Below the pieces are notes generated by a model. The model was given only the letters and a program-made list of their open reading frames with translations. It did not search any database and had not been told where the DNA came from. Shown piece after piece: positions 43,556 through 52,685 of a DNA stretch of 64,000 bases. The translations under genes and the position numbers were made by a program. Source of the stretch: a bacterium HR37 (GTDB taxonomy: Bacteria; Desulfobacterota_D; UBA1144; Nemesobacterales; CSP1-2); NCBI GenBank assembly GCA_002898375.1, contig BEIN01000005.1, forward strand, positions 1-64,000, given 5' to 3'. Position 1 is the stretch's first letter; each line of letters begins with the position of its first letter.

Positions 43556-45707
43556 TGTGCTTTGTTCTAATACCGTCGGTAGCTATAGAAAGGAAGGGAG
43601 TGTTTCCCCTGCTGCTTACAATCTCTTTTAAAGCCTCATCAAAGTGAAGTTGATTAATTCTTAAAACCCCTTTCCCCCGTTTTAGATGGTCTCTTATTGC
43701 AATTAATGAGGCCCTCTGGCAGAGAAGCTCTACTTCAGCTCCAGAAAACCCCTTTATTTTGCTTGCTATATCTCTTAGGTTTACCCCCCTTGCAAGAGGC
43801 TTCCCGCGAGTGTGTATCTTTAGTATGTCAAGCAGGTCCTCTTCATCCGGATACGTTATTTCCAGAAGGAGGTCAAATCTACCAGCTCTAAGAAGGGCTG
43901 GGTCCACCATATCAATTCGGTTTGTAGCAGCAATAACTATAACCCCTCTTAACTCTTCAATACCATCCATCTCAACCAGAAGTTGACTTACAACTCTTTC
44001 AGAAACACGATTATGAGTTTCCACACGATGGGGAGCAAGGGCATCAAGTTCATCAAAGAAAACTATGCACGGAGCAACCTGTTTTGCCTTCTTGAATATA
44101 TCTCTTACGGCCTGCTCAGATTCCCCAACATATTTTGAAAGAAGTTCTGCTCCCTTTATAGAGATAAAGTTTACACCACTCTGATTGGCAATTGCCTTTG
44201 CAAGAAGCGTTTTTCCGGTTCCTGAAGGACCATAAAGAAGTATCCCCTTGGGAGCTTTAGTCTTTGTAGCTTCAAATAGCTCTTTGTACTTAAGTGGCCA
44301 AACAACAGCCTCCATGAGTTTTTCCTTTATGCTCTTAAGCCCACCCACATCCTCCCAGCTAACCTTTGGTACCTCCACAAAGATCTCCCTTATAGCCGAT
44401 GGTTCAACTTCTCTAAGAGCCTCCATAAAATCCTGCATGGTGACACTGAGCGTTATAAGCTTCTCATACGGAAGGGCCCCATCCTCAAAATCAATGTCCG
44501 GTATAGTTGCCCTAAGTGCCTTCATCGCAGCCTCACGACACAGATTCTCTATATCTGCCCCTACAAATCCATGCGTAAGGTCAGCAATCTTTTCCAGATC
44601 TATATCCTTTGCAAGTGGCATACCCCGTGTGTGAACCTCAAGGATCTCAAGCCTGCCATTTCTATCAGGTACATTGAGGGTTATCTCCCTATCAAATCTC
44701 CCCGGCCTTCTTAAAGCCGGATCAAGCATATTTGGGAGATTGGTTGCCCCTATTACCACAACCCTTCCTCTCTCCTTAAGACCATCCATTAAGGCAAGAA
44801 GCTGTGCAACAACCCTCTTTTCCACATCTCCCGTAACCTTATCCCTCTTGGGAGCTATTGCATCAATCTCGTCTATAAAGATAATAGAAGGTTGGTTCCT
44901 CGTTGCAACCTCAAAGATATCCCTTAACCTCGCCTCGCTCTCTCCGTAGAACTTATGCATAATCTCAGGACCGTTTATAACCTGGAAGTTCACCTTTGAT
45001 TCATTTGCAACGGCTTTGGCAAGTAGTGTTTTCCCGGTCCCGGGTGGCCCAACAAGAAGCACCCCCCGAGGAGGTTCTATACCCAGCCTATCAAAGACCT
45101 GGGGATACCTTAAAGGAAGCTCTACAATCTCTCTAACCTTCTTTATCTGCTCCTTTAAACCACCTATGTCTTCATATGTGACCTTTGAAGAATCTACCTT
45201 AACCTTTGGTCTGTGTTTTACCTCAATCTTAGTTGAAGAGGTAATTACAACAGATTCCGCAGGTATTGTCCCTATTACCTGAAAATCCTCAACTCTCGAA
45301 CCGGGAAAGGTAACCCTTACCCTATCCCCCACGGTAACCGGCAATCCCTCAAGACGCTTTGCTAGATACCTTGTCTCATCCCCATTTACATTCAGCAGGA
45401 AGTTACTATTAAAAGGTGCAAGAACAACCTTTATTGCAGACTCAGCCTCAACTTTCTTTACAAAGACGTGCTCGTCTATACCAACCCTTGCATTCTCTCT
45501 GATAATACCATCAGCCTGTATAACAGATTTCTTTCGAAATGACTTCTCAGAAGGCATAACCCTTGCAACGGTTTTTCTCTTTCCTCCTATTTCAATAAAA
45601 TCCCATGCATCTACCCCAAGCAGACGCATGTCCCTGGGGTCAACCCTTACAAAACCCTTACCGGCGTCTTTTACCGAAATTTCACAAATTCTAAGCGATA
45701 ACACCAT
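43548..45707 (-). CDS. Cdc48/VAT-type double AAA+ ATPase
   Basis: A 719-residue protein with the full archaeal/eukaryotic layout: Cdc48 N domains at about 1-155, then two AAA domains. D1 has GPPGTGKT (220-227), [12 protein letters not shown] and RRPGRFD. D2 has [20 protein letters not shown] and RAGRFD. The D1 pore region has KFYGESE, D2 KYVGESE. It unfolds proteins, feeding a protease or dissociating complexes. It is otherwise mostly archaeal and eukaryotic but known in scattered bacteria. I start at ATG 45707; a GTG lies 9 nt upstream. Confidence 0.93.
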   Translation of the reverse strand: MVLSLRICEISVKDAGKGFVRVDPRDMRLLGVDAWDFIEIGGKRKTVARVMPSEKSFRKKSVIQADGIIRENARVGIDEHVFVKKVEAESAIKVVLAPFNSNFLLNVNGDETRYLAKRLEGLPVTVGDRVRVTFPGSRVEDFQVIGTIPAESVVITSSTKIEVKHRPKVKVDSSKVTYEDIGGLKEQIKKVREIVELPLRYPQVFDRLGIEPPRGVLLVGPPGTGKTLLAKAVANESKVNFQVINGPEIMHKFYGESEARLRDIFEVATRNQPSIIFIDEIDAIAPKRDKVTGDVEKRVVAQLLALMDGLKERGRVVVIGATNLPNMLDPALRRPGRFDREITLNVPDRNGRLEILEVHTRGMPLAKDIDLEKIADLTHGFVGADIENLCREAAMKALRATIPDIDFEDGALPYEKLITLSVTMQDFMEALREVEPSAIREIFVEVPKVSWEDVGGLKSIKEKLMEAVVWPLKYKELFEATKTKAPKGILLYGPSGTGKTLLAKAIANQSGVNFISIKGAELLSKYVGESEQAVRDIFKKAKQVAPCIVFFDELDALAPHRVETHNRVSERVVSQLLVEMDGIEELRGVIVIAATNRIDMVDPALLRAGRFDLLLEITYPDEEDLLDILKIHTRGKPLARGVNLRDIASKIKGFSGAEVELLCQRASLIAIRDHLKRGKGVLRINQLHFDEALKEIVSSRGNTPFLSIATDGIRTKHSA

Positions 45708-45728
45708 GACAGCCACTCTAGATTTAAA

Positions 45729-45758
45729 ATATTACCGAATCCTACTGTTCAAGGTCAA
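45729..45758 (-). promoter_or_regulatory. Promoter of the cdc48-pilD-htrA-ridA run
   Basis: On the minus strand TTGACC (45753-45758) and TAATAT (45729-45734) are 18 bp apart. The predicted leader is only about 15 nt. Confidence 0.5.
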
Positions 45759-45769
45759 GCAGGATTCAA

Positions 45770-45798
45770 TTGAACCAGCCTGCTCCCTCGATTATAAT
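45770..45798 (+). promoter_or_regulatory. Promoter for recF
   Basis: TTGAAC (45770-45775) and consensus TATAAT (45793-45798) with a 17-bp spacer, about 30 bp before GTG 45827. Confidence 0.6.
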
Positions 45799-45826
45799 TT
45801 TATAAAAACTCATATAAAGAGCATCT

Positions 45827-46939
45827 GTGATACTTAAATCCATTACCCTTAAGAACTTTAGAAATTACAGGTCTGAAACCCTAACATTTCACGAACGATT
45901 CAATGTAATTGCAGGAGACAATGCTCAGGGAAAAACAAACCTGCTAGAAGCAATTAACCTGCTTTGCACATTTAGACCCTTTAAACAGGTAAAGATGGAA
46001 GAACTTATCCTCTTTGGGGAAGAGGAAGGGAGGATTAAAGGGGAGATAGAGTCAGAATCAGGCTTAAACGAAGTCCACATAGTTCTTAGAAAGGGGGGAA
46101 AGACCCTAAAACTCAATGGAAAAGTTGTATATAATACCACCAAGTTTACAGGAAAATTCAATATAGTTACATTTCTTCCTTCAGACCTGGAGATAATAAA
46201 GGGAACCATTCAAGACAGGAGAAAATACATAGATGCTGTTATCTCTAACATCATACCCGAACACCTAAGAGACCTAAAATTGTATTTCAGGGCTTTAACA
46301 CAGAGAAATGCACTTCTTACACATCAAACACAGGTATCTAAAGAATCTATAGAAGTCTGGAATGAAACCATAGCTGAAATCGGAGGAAGAATAACCAGAA
46401 GAAGAATAAAATTTATAAAAAAAATAGAACCTGAAATAAAAGAGGCATACAGACAGATCTCCGGTCTGGAAACGGATATACAGATACGATACAAAACTTC
46501 TTTTACACCAAGTGTAGGTTTTGAGGAGGACATAAAAAGGGAACTGGAGTTAAGGTTTAGCCACGACAGAAAATATGGCCACACATCAGTTGGTCCCCAC
46601 AGAGACCAGATAGACTTTGCTATAGATGGGAAAATTGCATCTGTTTTTGCATCTCAAGGGGAAGCAAAAACGTTGGTCCTTGCTTTAAAAACATCGGAGA
46701 TCAAACTGCTTACACAGATTCTAAAAAGAACCCCAATTCTTATACTAGATGACATAGCTAGCGAGCTGGACTATAAGAGAAGAAGCTTCCTGTTTCACCT
46801 GCTTAGAGAATTCAATGGACAAATATTTATCACAACAACGGTTCCCAAAGAGATCCTGTATAAGGGAGAAAAGAAGGTTTTTTTCATAGAGGCAGGGAAA
46901 GTCCAACCTGCAGTCTTAAGATACTCTCCCGTTTACTAA
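45827..46939 (+). CDS. recF: DNA replication and repair protein RecF
   Basis: A 370-residue SMC-like ATPase. It has LKNFRNYRSETL at the start, Walker A AGDNAQGKTNLLEAI, the signature GEAKTLVLALK and Walker B ILILDDIASELD. It loads RecA at gaps with RecO and RecR. The GTG start gives the conserved MILKSITLKNFRNY beginning. It is not beside dnaA-dnaN-gyrB as in many genomes. Confidence 0.95.
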   Translation: MILKSITLKNFRNYRSETLTFHERFNVIAGDNAQGKTNLLEAINLLCTFRPFKQVKMEELILFGEEEGRIKGEIESESGLNEVHIVLRKGGKTLKLNGKVVYNTTKFTGKFNIVTFLPSDLEIIKGTIQDRRKYIDAVISNIIPEHLRDLKLYFRALTQRNALLTHQTQVSKESIEVWNETIAEIGGRITRRRIKFIKKIEPEIKEAYRQISGLETDIQIRYKTSFTPSVGFEEDIKRELELRFSHDRKYGHTSVGPHRDQIDFAIDGKIASVFASQGEAKTLVLALKTSEIKLLTQILKRTPILILDDIASELDYKRRSFLFHLLREFNGQIFITTTVPKEILYKGEKKVFFIEAGKVQPAVLRYSPVY

Positions 46940-46940
46940 T

Positions 46941-47609
46941 TTACACAGGCCACTGCTCACATCTAAATCCCATATCCCAGAACATCCACTCGAAACGGCT
47001 TGTGGTTACAAAGTGTCTTTTAAAAGCCCTCTTCTCGGTGTTCTTAAGTTCCTTTGCAATCTCCTCCGTAAGGGCTAAAACTGCCTCTACTATTTTAGAG
47101 TACTCCTCCCCAGCATATGTATCTATCCATCTCTGATAAAGCGGATTCGGAGAACCTTTGGATATAAGGGCCTTTCCAACTTCCCAGTAAATCCAATAGC
47201 ATGGGAGGACCGCACCTATGATTTCACTAAAAGGACAGGAATAAGCTACAGCCAAAAGATAGCTCGTATAAGCAAGATTTGTAGGGGCAAGAGGAGTATT
47301 TAATATATCAGCCCTTTTTAAGCCAAAGTCCCTGAAGAAACTCTCATGAAGAGCACGCTCTACCTTAAGAGCCCCTAAAGAATGCTCATTAAACATCATA
47401 ATCCATTTTTCCCGTGGGGCCTTTGCTGCAGCTATACTTAGCACCCGTGCAAACTCTCTTAGATAGAGTGCATCCTGAATAACATAGAATCTAAAGCTAC
47501 TTTCATCCAATGAGCCATCTGTAAGCCCTTTAAGAAAGGGGTGAGAAAGTATCGATTCGTATATATCTTCTATCTCCTTCCAAAGCTCCTGTGTAAACTT
47601 TTTACCCAT
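46941..47609 (-). CDS. tenA: TenA/thiaminase II family protein
   Basis: A 222-residue helical heme-oxygenase-like protein. Matching segments are HPFLKGLTDGSLDESSFRFYVIQDALYL (in two pieces) and the active-site region AVLPCYWIYWEVG with its conserved Cys, then IDTYAGEEY. TenA hydrolyses aminopyrimidine precursors to salvage thiamin. Together with thi4 at 39 kb it shows thiamin metabolism, though the genes are 7 kb apart. I use ATG 47609 with AGGTGA upstream. It converges on recF with a 1-nt gap. Confidence 0.9.
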   Translation of the reverse strand: MGKKFTQELWKEIEDIYESILSHPFLKGLTDGSLDESSFRFYVIQDALYLREFARVLSIAAAKAPREKWIMMFNEHSLGALKVERALHESFFRDFGLKRADILNTPLAPTNLAYTSYLLAVAYSCPFSEIIGAVLPCYWIYWEVGKALISKGSPNPLYQRWIDTYAGEEYSKIVEAVLALTEEIAKELKNTEKRAFKRHFVTTSRFEWMFWDMGFRCEQWPV

Positions 47610-47685
47610 TTCAATCACCTGTTTAGAAAGATAATAAATTATAAAACTTTTCCCAATTTATGGTAAATTTAAAAAGGAGGTGAGT

Positions 47686-48153
47686 ATGGGCCTTAAAGAA
47701 AAAATTGCCAATGATCTAAAAGAAGCGCTGAAAAACAGAAAGGATATTGAGCTTTCGGTATTAAGAATGCTCCAGTCAGCCATACGAAACAAAGAAATAG
47801 AGCAAAAAAAGAAAGATGGACTCTCAGATGAAGAGGTTATTGAGGTTATATTGGGTGAGATAAAAAAACGAAAAGAAGCAATTGAAGGATACACAAAAGG
47901 GAGAAGACAAGACCTTGTAGATAGAGAAAGAGCAGAACTAGAGGTTTTAATGAGTTATATGCCGAAACAACTGGAAGAAGGGGAAATCAGAGAAGAAGTA
48001 AAAAAGGCAATAGATGAACTGGATATAAAAACCCCTTCAGATTTTGGCAAGCTGATGAAAACGCTTATGTCCCGCCTTAAGGGGAAAGCTGAAGGTTCTC
48101 TTATAAGTAAGATAGCAAAGGAAGAACTAGAAAAGCTGGAGGGAAAAAAATGA
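47686..48153 (+). CDS. GatB/YqeY domain protein
   Basis: A 155-residue helical protein matching YqeY: IANDLKEALKNRKDIELSVLR, then AIRNKEIEQ, YMPKQLEEGEI and FGKLMKTLMSRLKGKAEG. The fold is shared with the tRNA-binding tail of GatB, but the free-standing form has no settled function beyond possible tRNA binding. Start is ATG 47686, 6 nt after AAAGGAGG. The stop overlaps the next start (ATGA). Confidence 0.9.
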   Translation: MGLKEKIANDLKEALKNRKDIELSVLRMLQSAIRNKEIEQKKKDGLSDEEVIEVILGEIKKRKEAIEGYTKGRRQDLVDRERAELEVLMSYMPKQLEEGEIREEVKKAIDELDIKTPSDFGKLMKTLMSRLKGKAEGSLISKIAKEELEKLEGKK

Positions 48154-48671
48154 AAACTGCACTTCTCTCCCTTTTGGTTGTAATGTTTGTATCCTCATTT
48201 TTCCTATGTACTAAAACACTGGCGGAACTAAAACCAGGAGATCCTGCTCCAAGCTTTGTAACCACAGACCATGATGGGAAAAAAGTGGACTTAAACGAGT
48301 TAAAAGGTAAATGGGTAGTACTGTATTTCTACCCTAAAGATGATACACCGGGGTGCACAATAGAAGCAAAAGAGTTTACCGAGTTATATGAAGAGTTCTT
48401 AGAAAACAACACACTGGTCTATGGAATAAGCGCTGACACAAAAGAAAGCCATTGCAGTTTTAGAGACAAGTACAGACTCAAGGTACCACTAATCCCTGAT
48501 GAGAAACACAGGCTTATGTCACTTTACGGAGTGGAAGTTAAAAACGGAGTAGCTTCAAGGGATACCGTAATAATAGATACCTCGGGTAACATAGCAAGGA
48601 TATACAGACACGTAAAACCAGCAGGACATGCAAGGGAAGTTTTAGAATTTATTAAGGAAAACTCAATGTAA
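48150..48671 (+). CDS. Exported peroxiredoxin of the Bcp/PrxQ type
   Basis: A 173-residue protein with a signal peptide (MKTALLSLLVVMFVSSFFLCTKTLA) followed by a Bcp/PrxQ domain. The peroxidatic cysteine is in PKDDTPGCTIEAKEF, preceded by the conserved Thr and Pro. The resolving-Cys position five residues later holds Lys/Glu rather than Cys; another Cys occurs at SHCSFRD. It reduces peroxides outside the cytoplasm, most likely in the periplasm. It is coupled to yqeY by an ATGA overlap. Confidence 0.9.
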   Translation: MKTALLSLLVVMFVSSFFLCTKTLAELKPGDPAPSFVTTDHDGKKVDLNELKGKWVVLYFYPKDDTPGCTIEAKEFTELYEEFLENNTLVYGISADTKESHCSFRDKYRLKVPLIPDEKHRLMSLYGVEVKNGVASRDTVIIDTSGNIARIYRHVKPAGHAREVLEFIKENSM

Positions 48672-48718
48672 AATACCCTACAGTAGATTTATTTCCTTCT
48701 AATAAGGAGACAAAAGAG

Positions 48719-50533
48719 ATGATAACACCCAGTGGAGATTCTATAACCGGGGCAGAAGGAGTTAGATGGGATCTCTCGGATTTATACAGTGGTATAGATG
48801 ACCCAAAAATTAAGGACGATTTACAGGATGCTCTCTTTAGGGCAAAGGCATTTGAATCCAAATACAGGGGAAAGATTAACTCAACCGAAGCCAATGCCAC
48901 GGTGGTTTTAGAAGCTGTAAGAGAGCTGGAGTCCATAAGCGAACAGGTAGGTAAGCTTATCTCATTTGCACAGCTTGTATTTGCTGCAGATACAGGCAAT
49001 CCAAAGAATGGAGCTTTTCTTCAATACATCCAAGAACAAGCAACGGAGATAAAAAAATATCTTCTGTTCTTCGAGCTTGAATGGATTGCCCTACCAGATG
49101 ATAAAGCAAGTAACATTCTGGAAGACAGATTACTATCACACTACAAGCACTTTCTTGAACATCAAAGACGCTATAAACCACACAGGCTAAGCGAAGCGGA
49201 AGAAAAGATACTGGAAGAAAAAAACAACACCAGTTCAAGAGCATTTATACGCCTTTTCGATGAAGTAATAAACAACACGAGATTTAGGATAAAGCAAAAT
49301 GGTAAGGTTAGATACCTTTCCGAGGCTGAAATCCTTTCCCTTCTATACGAACCCAACAGGAACATAAGAAAAGCTGCATCCAAAAGCCTTACAAACGGAC
49401 TGCAAAAGAACTCCCACATCCTTACATACATATTTAACACACTGGTTCAGGACCATGCTATAAATGACCGCCTTCGCTCCTTTCCTCATCCTATGGCCTC
49501 ACGCAATCTAGACAACGAAATCGATGATAACACGGTAAACACACTTATAAGCTCATGTGAAAACAACTACGACATTGTAAACAGATACTACAAACTAAAG
49601 AAGAAGCTTCTGGGAATAAAAAAGTTTTACGACTATGACCGATACGCCCCCGTGTTTCCGGAAAGCAAAAGGGTTAGCTACAATGAATGCAAGCGTATAA
49701 TCCTGGAGGCTTTTGAGAGCTTCTCTCCCCAAATAGCCAGAATCGCGGAGGAGTTCTTTGAAAAAAGATGGATAGATGCAGAGTTAAGACCGGGAAAACG
49801 TGCCGGTGCATTTAGCCACGGAACCGTTCCCAGTGTTCACCCTTATGTGTTTATAAACTACACGGGAAAGCTACGGGATGTTATGACACTTGCCCATGAA
49901 CTTGGTCATGGAATCCACCAGTACCTTTCAAGAAAGCAAGGATACTTTCAATCTCATACCCCTCTTACCATGGCCGAGACAGCAAGTGTGTTCGGGGAAA
50001 TCCTTGTTTTCCACAAGTTAAAGGAATCGGAAAAGGATGTAAAAACCAAACTCTCTATTATCTGCAGCAAACTAGAAGATATATTTGCAACCGTGTTCAG
50101 ACAGGTTGTGCTCACAAGATTTGAGGAGAAACTGCATTTGGCAAGAAGAAAAGAGGGCGAGTTAACAACTGAGCAGATAAACATGTTGTGGATAGAAGCA
50201 AACAAACCGATGTTTGGAGATTCCGTAGAGCTAACGGACAACTACGGATGGTGGTGGATGTATATACCACACTTTGTTCACTCACCATTTTACTGTTACG
50301 CCTATGCGTTTGGAGAGCTTTTGGTTCTGGCCCTTTATAACAGATACCTAACTGAGGGGAAGGCTTTTGTTCCACGTTATATAGAACTTCTCTCCTCAGG
50401 TGGAAGTGATGCACCCGATAGGCTTCTTGCCAAGATTGGTATAGATATCTCAAACCCGGGATTCTGGCAGAGCGGATTGGATCTCGTGCGAGATATGGTA
50501 GATGAGGCTGTAGAACTATCGAATACGATATAA
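48719..50533 (+). CDS. pepF: Oligoendopeptidase F (M3 family)
   Basis: A 604-residue zinc metallopeptidase. The HExxH motif is in TLAHELGHGIHQYLS (near residue 390), with the downstream Glu in MAETASVFGE. Product-binding residues are in WIEANKPMFG and the Tyr-rich HFVHSPFYCYAYAFGE. It cleaves short peptides in the cytoplasm. AAGGAG lies 9 nt before ATG 48719. It is convergent with the TPR lipoprotein gene. Confidence 0.95.
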   Translation: MITPSGDSITGAEGVRWDLSDLYSGIDDPKIKDDLQDALFRAKAFESKYRGKINSTEANATVVLEAVRELESISEQVGKLISFAQLVFAADTGNPKNGAFLQYIQEQATEIKKYLLFFELEWIALPDDKASNILEDRLLSHYKHFLEHQRRYKPHRLSEAEEKILEEKNNTSSRAFIRLFDEVINNTRFRIKQNGKVRYLSEAEILSLLYEPNRNIRKAASKSLTNGLQKNSHILTYIFNTLVQDHAINDRLRSFPHPMASRNLDNEIDDNTVNTLISSCENNYDIVNRYYKLKKKLLGIKKFYDYDRYAPVFPESKRVSYNECKRIILEAFESFSPQIARIAEEFFEKRWIDAELRPGKRAGAFSHGTVPSVHPYVFINYTGKLRDVMTLAHELGHGIHQYLSRKQGYFQSHTPLTMAETASVFGEILVFHKLKESEKDVKTKLSIICSKLEDIFATVFRQVVLTRFEEKLHLARRKEGELTTEQINMLWIEANKPMFGDSVELTDNYGWWWMYIPHFVHSPFYCYAYAFGELLVLALYNRYLTEGKAFVPRYIELLSSGGSDAPDRLLAKIGIDISNPGFWQSGLDLVRDMVDEAVELSNTI

Positions 50534-50538
50534 AAAAC

Positions 50539-51132
50539 TTACCTTCCAGGACAACGTTCCATACCGACCTCCTGCAGGTGACCTTCAATCTCCCTTAATA
50601 GCTCTGTGTTATTTAGAGCCTTTTTGCATGCAATCGTTAAGAAAAAGATAGCCTTATCCAGTCTTCCCAACCTCGAATACAGAGCACCCAGTGTATCAAG
50701 AGCGTAGGCCGGAACCTCACCGTGAGAATACGCAATAGCCCTGTTTAGGTACCTCAATCCGGCTTCATAGTTACTGTTTAACCTCAGATATAGGAAAGCA
50801 AGATTGTTAGCTGCTTCTATACTGTTTTCATTCTTTTTAAGTGCCCTAAGATAATATCTTTCTGCCTCCTCAAAGTTACCCTGTTTAAAGTAGGTATTCC
50901 CGATATTTACCAATGGGATAACAAGGCTTGGATTTTTACCCAAAGCCTTTTTATACTCTCTGATTGCAAGCTCGTATTTACCTTCTCTTTCATAAGCTAC
51001 ACCTAAATTATTATGTTCCTCAGCCGTTAGAGGATCCCTTGCAAGCAACACAATTCTTGGCAGATAAATACATCCGCTTAATAACAAAAGAAGCAGGACA
51101 AATGAAGGAAACACCGGCCTTGTAGAATCCAA
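50539..51132 (-). CDS. TPR-repeat lipoprotein
   Basis: A 197-residue protein with a lipoprotein signal (hydrophobic core and lipobox LLSGC, Cys21) followed by about four tetratricopeptide units (NNLGVAYEREGKYELAIREYKKAL, IGNTYFKQGNFEEAERYYLRAL and so on). TPR lipoproteins are protein-interaction scaffolds at the envelope. It is the last gene of a three-gene unit with a C39-like peptidase (3 nt upstream) and a GG-tail membrane protein. In Pseudomonas PA2778 I recall peptidase and TPR regions in one protein; here they are separate. Confidence 0.85.
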   Translation of the reverse strand: MDSTRPVFPSFVLLLLLLSGCIYLPRIVLLARDPLTAEEHNNLGVAYEREGKYELAIREYKKALGKNPSLVIPLVNIGNTYFKQGNFEEAERYYLRALKKNENSIEAANNLAFLYLRLNSNYEAGLRYLNRAIAYSHGEVPAYALDTLGALYSRLGRLDKAIFFLTIACKKALNNTELLREIEGHLQEVGMERCPGR

Positions 51133-51135
51133 AAC

Positions 51136-51672
51136 TCACCTTTTGATAACAAGCATAAGTCTGTTCATCCTTTTCCACTCACCATCGAGCTTATCAAACC
51201 CTATTTCCTGATTTCCCTTATTCCCCGTGTGTATAAAAAACACTCTCTTCTTCCTGTCATAACCGTAAACAACGTAGTAATGGGGAACACTTATAACAGC
51301 ATTTCCAAGATCAACAAGCACTATCAAGGGAATCCCACCATCAATAAAAGACACCAACTCATCAATACTTCCATTCCTTATATCCGTCTTATACCCCATC
51401 TTTCTTGCAAAGTACTCCATATCTGTTATAAGTGCTCCCCTTAACTTCGGGGTATAAACCTCCTTGGCAATCTCTCTTTGGTCTACAGGAGTACCATAGA
51501 ATCTTAGCAACGATTCCAGGGCAGCCGGGCCGCAAAACTGATCCTCCTGTTTTATAAATGGTACGTTTTTTATTACCTTTGATGACTCAGATGCGTTAAC
51601 ATGGGATAAGGACACAAAGGCAGCATATAGAAGGATATAGAAGGTAAACTGAGCCAAGATAACCCTTCTCAT
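51136..51672 (-). CDS. C39-like cysteine peptidase, exported (PA2778-like)
   Basis: A 178-residue protein with a signal peptide (RRVILAQFTFYILLYAAFVS). The peptidase core has QEDQFCGPAALESLL with nucleophile Cys47 and an upstream Gln for the oxyanion hole, and the catalytic His131 in SVPHYYVVYGYD. C39 peptidases cut after double glycines, usually in cytoplasmic parts of bacteriocin exporters; this one has no ABC transporter fused and faces outward. It lies 7 nt downstream of a gene whose product has a GG before a C-terminal helix. Confidence 0.83.
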   Translation of the reverse strand: MRRVILAQFTFYILLYAAFVSLSHVNASESSKVIKNVPFIKQEDQFCGPAALESLLRFYGTPVDQREIAKEVYTPKLRGALITDMEYFARKMGYKTDIRNGSIDELVSFIDGGIPLIVLVDLGNAVISVPHYYVVYGYDRKKRVFFIHTGNKGNQEIGFDKLDGEWKRMNRLMLVIKR

Positions 51673-51679
51673 AAAGGCA

Positions 51680-52081
51680 TTAAATCCTTCTTAAAACTAT
51701 AAGGACCAGTATAACTATTACAAAAACAACAAGTACCAATACCGCTGCTGTTGCAGCACCATCTCCTCCCGCTGGTATTCTATCAGAAAGAGCAGCCAGT
51801 TGATGAACCTGCTCATCACTCATCTTACTTATCTTCTCAAGAACCTCTTCCTTGGAAAGACCATAGCTTTTTAACCTCTCTGCTACAATCTTATTCTCAA
51901 GCATCCTCCGGATCTTCTCTTCACTTATGCTTCTTGATACGGTACTCCCATCCGAAGAAAGCATCTGAGAGGAAACCATAGCCCCCTCTGCACTCTTTGA
52001 AAAGATGGATACAGGAGTAAAACTTCCAAGAACAAGCATTATTATTAGTACCCTGTAAACCCTTTTCTTTACCAGACTCAT
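51680..52081 (-). CDS. PA2779-like protein with Gly-Gly C-terminal tail
   Basis: A 133-residue protein: signal peptide or first helix at residues 8-25, a helical middle (EEKIRRMLENKIVAERLKSYGLSKEEVLEKIS split), then IPAGGDG with Gly105-Gly106, a strongly hydrophobic helix at about 110-129 and a basic RRI end. This GG plus helix plus basic-end layout recalls GlyGly-CTERM sorting tails. The pairing with a C39-like peptidase matches the PA2779/PA2778 pair of Pseudomonas, whose function is not known to me. It is the first gene of the operon, with a consensus promoter. Confidence 0.8.
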   Translation of the reverse strand: MSLVKKRVYRVLIIMLVLGSFTPVSIFSKSAEGAMVSSQMLSSDGSTVSRSISEEKIRRMLENKIVAERLKSYGLSKEEVLEKISKMSDEQVHQLAALSDRIPAGGDGAATAAVLVLVVFVIVILVLIVLRRI

Positions 52082-52114
52082 TGTCCATCCTCCTTTGGTA
52101 TTTAAAGTGTATTC

Positions 52115-52144
52115 ATATTACAAAAGACCAAATGCACATGTCAA
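52115..52144 (-). promoter_or_regulatory. Promoter of the GG-tail/C39/TPR operon
   Basis: On the minus strand consensus TTGACA (52139-52144) and TAATAT (52115-52120) are 18 bp apart. AAAGGAGG follows before ATG 52081. Confidence 0.6.
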
Positions 52145-52146
52145 GT

Positions 52147-52165
52147 ACTTTCCTTGCAGGAAAGT
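52147..52165. promoter_or_regulatory. 19-bp palindrome just upstream of the -35 box
   Basis: ACTTTCC (52147-52153) and GGAAAGT (52159-52165) are exact complements with five bases between. It sits 2 bp upstream of the minus-strand -35 box, where activators often bind, in the divergent gap shared with ndk. Confidence 0.45.
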
Positions 52166-52251
52166 TACCTGTTGACAACCCTTAAAACTCCAAGAAAATT
52201 AACTGATTAAACAACTACTGAATCCACAGGTTGCTAACGGAGGTAGAGAAG

Positions 52252-52680
52252 TTGGAAAGAACACTATCAATTGTAAAACCCGATGGAGTAAGTAAGAACC
52301 TCATAGGTGAGGTGATAAAAAGGTTTGAGCAGAATGGACTCAGAGTAGTAGCGCTTAAGATGGTTAAGCTCTCAAAAACACAAGCTGAAGGATTCTATGC
52401 AGTTCACAAAGATAAACCGTTTTTCCAAAGCTTAACCGATTTTATGTCTTCCGGGCCATGTGTTGTAATGGTTCTGGAAGGCAAAGACGCCATATCTAAA
52501 GTACGCGAGATAATGGGGGCAACCGATCCCAAAAAGGCTGAAACGGGAACCATACGAAGGGACTTTGCTCAAAACATCGAACGAAACATAGTTCACGGTT
52601 CTGATTCAAAGGAATCTGCATCTTTTGAAATAAGCTACTTCTTCAACGCACTTGAAATACACGAACGCAGGGAAGAATAA
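52252..52680 (+). CDS. ndk: Nucleoside diphosphate kinase
   Basis: A 142-residue enzyme starting [14 protein letters not shown], the standard N terminus. The active-site His is in RNIVHGSDS. It balances nucleoside triphosphates. I use TTG 52252, 8 nt after GGAGG (52239-52243); an in-frame TTG at 52231 lies before that site. It converges with lipB. Confidence 0.96.
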   Translation: MERTLSIVKPDGVSKNLIGEVIKRFEQNGLRVVALKMVKLSKTQAEGFYAVHKDKPFFQSLTDFMSSGPCVVMVLEGKDAISKVREIMGATDPKKAETGTIRRDFAQNIERNIVHGSDSKESASFEISYFFNALEIHERREE

Positions 52681-52685
52681 GGCCT

